A stretch of 8,318 bases of DNA. It comes from Bacteroidales bacterium. GTDB taxonomy: Bacteria > Bacteroidota > Bacteroidia > Bacteroidales > P3. The translations under genes and the position numbers were made by a program. Below the pieces are notes generated by a model, which was not told the origin of the DNA, made no database searches, and saw nothing but the letters and a program-made list of their open reading frames with translations. The stretch lies in contig JAITVC010000230.1 of NCBI GenBank assembly GCA_031286005.1, positions 1 to 8,318 on the forward strand. The letters are read 5' to 3'. This document shows positions 5,641 through 8,318 of the stretch, piece by piece; within the stretch, counting starts at the first letter, position 1; every line of letters begins with the position of its first letter.

Positions 5641-7725
5641 GTGGAGACTAATGTGGAATTACAGTTGGCGAATGATTTTGTGGCTTTTTCGTCGAAGAAT
5701 ATATTTCTGACCGGTAGGGCGGGAACGGGGAAGACTACGTTTTTACACCAACTTAAAGCGCATTCGCCTAAGCGAATGGTGGTGGTTGCGCCTACGGGTG
5801 TAGCTGCTATTAATGCGGGTGGACAAACAATTCACTCGTTTTTTCAATTGCCGTTGAGTCCGTTTTTACCGACTCATCCGCCGGAAGGGTTTAATAAGAT
5901 GTTCCGCAAGGAAAAGATTAATATTATCCGGAGCATGGATTTGCTGGTGATTGATGAAATCAGTATGGTGCGTGCGGATGTGCTTGATGCGGTGGATGCG
6001 GTGCTGAAACGCTTTCGACGGAATGCGAAGCCGTTTGGCGGCGTGCAATTGCTGATGATTGGCGACTTGCAACAATTGCCGCCGGTGGTGAAGGATGAGG
6101 AATGGGATTTGCTGAAAACGGTGTATCAAACGCCGTATTTTTTTAGCAGCGGTGCGTTGAGTCAAACGGATTATGTAACGATTGAACTTAAACAGATTTT
6201 TCGTCAGCGGGATGAGGAATTTATCGAAATTTTGAATAGAGTTCGTACCAATCAATTGGATGCGGAAACTCTGAAATCGTTGAATTTGCGCTATGACCCG
6301 AATTTCCAAACCAAGTGCGGCGAACAGATTATTCAGCTGACCACGCATCGCTATCAGGCGCAAGAGATCAATCAACAAAAGCTGGATGAGATTGATGAAG
6401 AAGAATATGTTTTTGAGGCTACGGTGTATGATGATTTTCCGGAATGGAGTTATCCGGTTGAGAAATCGTTGAAGTTGAAACTCGGCGCCCAAGTGATGTT
6501 TGCGAAGACGGTGTCCGAATATGCCAAGCAATTTTACAATGGTAAAATCGGAACAATTGTTGATATTTCCGAAAGTAGAATAGTGGTAAAATGTCCGGGC
6601 GATGATTTTGAAATCATTGTTCCACGTGTGGAGTGGCGCAATATTCGCTATGAAATTGATGACGAAACTAAAGCCATTCGGGAGCAAACGATTGGTGTTT
6701 TTGTGCACTATCCGCTACGGTTGGCATGGGCGATGACGATTCATAAAAGTCAGGGCTTGACCTTTGAAAAAGCGGCCATTGATGCGCGTTCGGCGTTTGC
6801 ACACGGACAGGTTTATGTGGCATTGAGCCGTTGTAAAACGTTGGAAGGCTTGGTGCTGACCTCTAAAATCGAAGCATCGTGCTTGCATAATGACCGGCAA
6901 ATTCGGCAGTATACGGAAGATGCCGAACGCAATCAGCCCGATGAAAAACGCTTGCAACAAGCCAAATTAGACTATCAGCGTGAATTGTTGTTTGAACTCT
7001 ACGATTTCTCTGTGTTGGTGCGCCTTTGCAGACGAACGTTGAAACTTTATTATGAACATCCCAACAGCATTGTAGGTACGATAAAACCTATGCTTTCGGA
7101 AATTTTAGATTGTGTTGAAAAGGAGTTGAATCCGGTTGTGCTGAAATTTCACAACCATTTGAATTATTATCTTTCGCAACCGTTGGTTTTAGAGGATAAC
7201 CAAGAGTTTCAGAAGAAAATAAAATCATCGCAACCGTATTTCTCGGATATTCTGAATTATCTTCGTGAAGAGTATTTCAGCAAGATTAATTTCACGTCGG
7301 ACAACAAAGAACTGACCTCTAAAATCAAAGATTTATTGCAACAAATCAACACGGAAATCTACTATAAACTGGCTTGTTTTAGCGCTTGTAAAGATGGCTT
7401 TTTTTTATCCGCTTACGTGGATGAGCGAGCGAAAGCTACATTGATTGAGCCTAAACTGCCCAAAGCGCCCAAAGTGGAGAAAATAGACGCCTCTGCCGAT
7501 GTTGAAAATCCCGAACTGTTTGAAGAATTGCGCCTGTGGCGAAAAGTTAGGGCGGAGGAATTAGAGGTTCCGGCCTATTGTATTTTACATACGAAAACAT
7601 TGGTTTCGATAGTGAACCTGCGCCCTCAAACGCTTGAAGAGTTGGCTAAAATCAAAGGGTTTGGGAAGGGCAAAACGAAATCGTTTGGGGAGGAGATTTT
7701 GGAGATTCTGAAAAGTAGTGATTAG
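5641..7725 (+). CDS. PIF1/RecD-like superfamily 1B DNA helicase with C-terminal HRDC domain
   Basis: This is a complete 694-residue ATP-dependent DNA helicase, expected to act in the cytoplasm in replication, recombination or unwinding of structured DNA. Motifs in order: Walker A GRAGTGKT (25-32); motif Ia APTGVAAINAGGQTIHSFF (50-68); Walker B VIDEISM (103-109); motif III GDLQQLPPV (141-149); motif IV ELKQIFRQ (182-189); motif V TIHKSQGLTF (366-375); motif VI VYVALSRCKT (391-400), with Arg397 as the expected arginine finger. All key residues are present. A helical linker covers about 425-615, and residues 625-694 form an HRDC domain ending in L-A-K-I-K-G-F-G-K-G-K. HRDC domains bind nucleic acid in RecQ helicases and RNase D. 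The start is GTG at 5641: the frame has a stop at 5632-5634, and the next start-like codon is GTG 5653. It stands alone with its own promoter and ends 60 bases before the next gene. Confidence 0.95.
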   Translation: METNVELQLANDFVAFSSKNIFLTGRAGTGKTTFLHQLKAHSPKRMVVVAPTGVAAINAGGQTIHSFFQLPLSPFLPTHPPEGFNKMFRKEKINIIRSMDLLVIDEISMVRADVLDAVDAVLKRFRRNAKPFGGVQLLMIGDLQQLPPVVKDEEWDLLKTVYQTPYFFSSGALSQTDYVTIELKQIFRQRDEEFIEILNRVRTNQLDAETLKSLNLRYDPNFQTKCGEQIIQLTTHRYQAQEINQQKLDEIDEEEYVFEATVYDDFPEWSYPVEKSLKLKLGAQVMFAKTVSEYAKQFYNGKIGTIVDISESRIVVKCPGDDFEIIVPRVEWRNIRYEIDDETKAIREQTIGVFVHYPLRLAWAMTIHKSQGLTFEKAAIDARSAFAHGQVYVALSRCKTLEGLVLTSKIEASCLHNDRQIRQYTEDAERNQPDEKRLQQAKLDYQRELLFELYDFSVLVRLCRRTLKLYYEHPNSIVGTIKPMLSEILDCVEKELNPVVLKFHNHLNYYLSQPLVLEDNQEFQKKIKSSQPYFSDILNYLREEYFSKINFTSDNKELTSKIKDLLQQINTEIYYKLACFSACKDGFFLSAYVDERAKATLIEPKLPKAPKVEKIDASADVENPELFEELRLWRKVRAEELEVPAYCILHTKTLVSIVNLRPQTLEELAKIKGFGKGKTKSFGEEILEILKSSD

Positions 7726-7747
7726 TAAGAAATGAAAAGTATCAATA

Positions 7748-7776
7748 ATTTTTCGTATCTTTGCAAAGCGAAAAAT
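7748..7776. promoter_or_regulatory. Inverted repeat overlapping the promoter
   Basis: The left arm ATTTTTCG (7748-7755) pairs with CGAAAAAT (7769-7776), and between them, after a three-base bulge TAT (7756-7758), lies the perfect palindrome CTTTGCAAAG (7759-7768). The dyad therefore covers the second half of the -7 box and the likely start site. It could be an operator or an mRNA 5' hairpin, but part of the symmetry comes from TTTG and A/T-rich surroundings common near Bacteroidota promoters. Confidence 0.4.
7756..7763 (+). promoter_or_regulatory. Bacteroidota -7 promoter box (TATCTTTG) of the metallophosphatase gene
   Basis: TATCTTTG is an exact match to TAnnTTTG in the 60-base gap after the helicase, 22 bases before the ATG at 7786, so the leader would be under about 20 bases. 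No clear -33 element is visible; the expected site falls in AATGAAAAGT. The box is embedded in the inverted repeat described separately. Confidence 0.6.
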
Positions 7777-7785
7777 GATATTTTG

Positions 7786-8318
7786 ATGAAAAATAAAAAG
7801 CAATTTGCATTTTTGGGCATGCTGTGGTGTGCTTTTTGGATGGTTTCGTGTGATTCGAACCGATCGGACGGAACTGAGGTTGTGATCATTTCGATGAATG
7901 ATATTCATGGGACATTTGACTATTTGCCTAAACTTTCGGCATTTGTGAAAGAAACAAAGGCTGCAAATCCGAATGTGATTGTGGTTAATGCCGGCGACCG
8001 GTTTACCGGAAATCCGTACAACGATTATTACAACGAGCCGGGACTTCCGATTATCGACCTTGAAAACCGGATTGGCGTTGATGTGTCTACGATTGGAAAT
8101 CATGAGTTTGATTATGGACAGAAGTTGCTCAACGAGCGTATCAAACAATCGAATGCAATTGAAATTTCGGCAAACATGGAGCTAAAAGGCTCGACATTAG
8201 ATGTGATAGAACCTTATTATAGTATTGAAAAAGATGGCTTAAATATTGTTTTCTTGGGATTGATTAATCGTAACCCTAAAACACACCGGCCGGATGTGAT
8301 GAAGAATAAAGTCGACTC
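7786..8318 (+). CDS. UshA-like 5'-nucleotidase/metallophosphatase lipoprotein (3' partial)
   Basis: The first 177 codons are present and the frame is open at the right edge. The signal peptide (MKNKKQ, then a hydrophobic segment) ends in the lipobox M-V-S-C, making Cys22 the lipid anchor. The mature part begins the calcineurin-like metallophosphatase fold: M-N-D-I-H-G (37-42, metal ligands Asp39 and His41), N-A-G-D-R-F-T-G-N-P (68-77, Asp71) and T-I-G-N-H-E-F-D-Y-G (102-111, Asn105/His106). These are the motifs of the UshA/5'-nucleotidase family, which hydrolyses nucleotides or related phosphoesters outside the cytoplasm. The usual family also has a C-terminal nucleotide-binding domain, which would lie beyond the window, so the exact substrate cannot be judged; a separate N-domain-only protein is also possible, as Bacteroidota often split the two. 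The ATG at 7786 is chosen because it gives a proper signal peptide; an ATG at 7775 stops at once. Confidence 0.93.
   Translation, partial: MKNKKQFAFLGMLWCAFWMVSCDSNRSDGTEVVIISMNDIHGTFDYLPKLSAFVKETKAANPNVIVVNAGDRFTGNPYNDYYNEPGLPIIDLENRIGVDVSTIGNHEFDYGQKLLNERIKQSNAIEISANMELKGSTLDVIEPYYSIEKDGLNIVFLGLINRNPKTHRPDVMKNKVD

Noticed and set aside
5866..6708. Minus-strand ORF of 280 codons inside the helicase gene
   Set aside because: It is the complement of the conserved helicase motifs; the His/Ile/Asn-rich translation is a shadow of the real frame.
7585..8148. Minus-strand ORF spanning the helicase end and the metallophosphatase start
   Set aside because: It crosses two well-supported plus-strand genes and a promoter, and its translation shows no recognisable motif.

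Overview
The window looks like a chromosomal or accessory stretch from a member of the Bacteroidota, most likely Bacteroidales. The evidence is two good matches to the Bacteroidota -7 promoter box (TAnnTTTG, at 5613-5620 and 7756-7763), two lipoproteins with clear lipoboxes, an SusX-free but typical gene mix (SpvB/Rhs-type YD-repeat protein, PIF1-type helicase with an HRDC tail, UshA-like metallophosphatase lipoprotein), and moderate to low GC with little use of strong Shine-Dalgarno sites. The species cannot be named from the sequence.

Layout. Positions 1-4057 hold most of a very large secreted YD-repeat (Rhs/SpvB-like) protein. Its true start lies upstream of the window, and the reading frame is broken by a one-base shift at about 99-104. 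It ends in an Rhs-associated core (3056-3262) followed by a 264-residue variable tail (3263-4054), the usual place for a polymorphic toxin domain. Thirty bases later comes a small lipoprotein (4088-4603), the best candidate for the cognate immunity protein, and 66 bases after that a small outer-membrane beta-barrel-type protein (4670-5293). The three genes run in the same direction and the last two are visibly AT-rich, which fits an exchangeable toxin/immunity cassette.

Positions 5294-5640 (347 bases) have no convincing gene. They hold two degenerate tandem copies of a roughly 70-base unit with a strong hairpin (5301-5440), a possible antisense gene remnant (5476-5577), and an A/T-rich promoter region for the next gene.

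Positions 5641-7725 encode a complete PIF1/RecD-like superfamily 1B DNA helicase with a C-terminal HRDC domain, starting at GTG. Its own -7 box lies just upstream. Positions 7786-8318 begin a 5'-nucleotidase (UshA-like) lipoprotein that runs off the right edge, also with its own -7 box, which sits inside an inverted repeat. These two genes appear to be housekeeping or core genes and are not obviously linked in function to the Rhs cassette.

The most interesting part is the Rhs tail and its two downstream genes: the tail is beta-rich, has no catalytic motif I can name with certainty, loosely resembles polymorphic toxin type 23, and is paired with envelope proteins rather than cytoplasmic ones.
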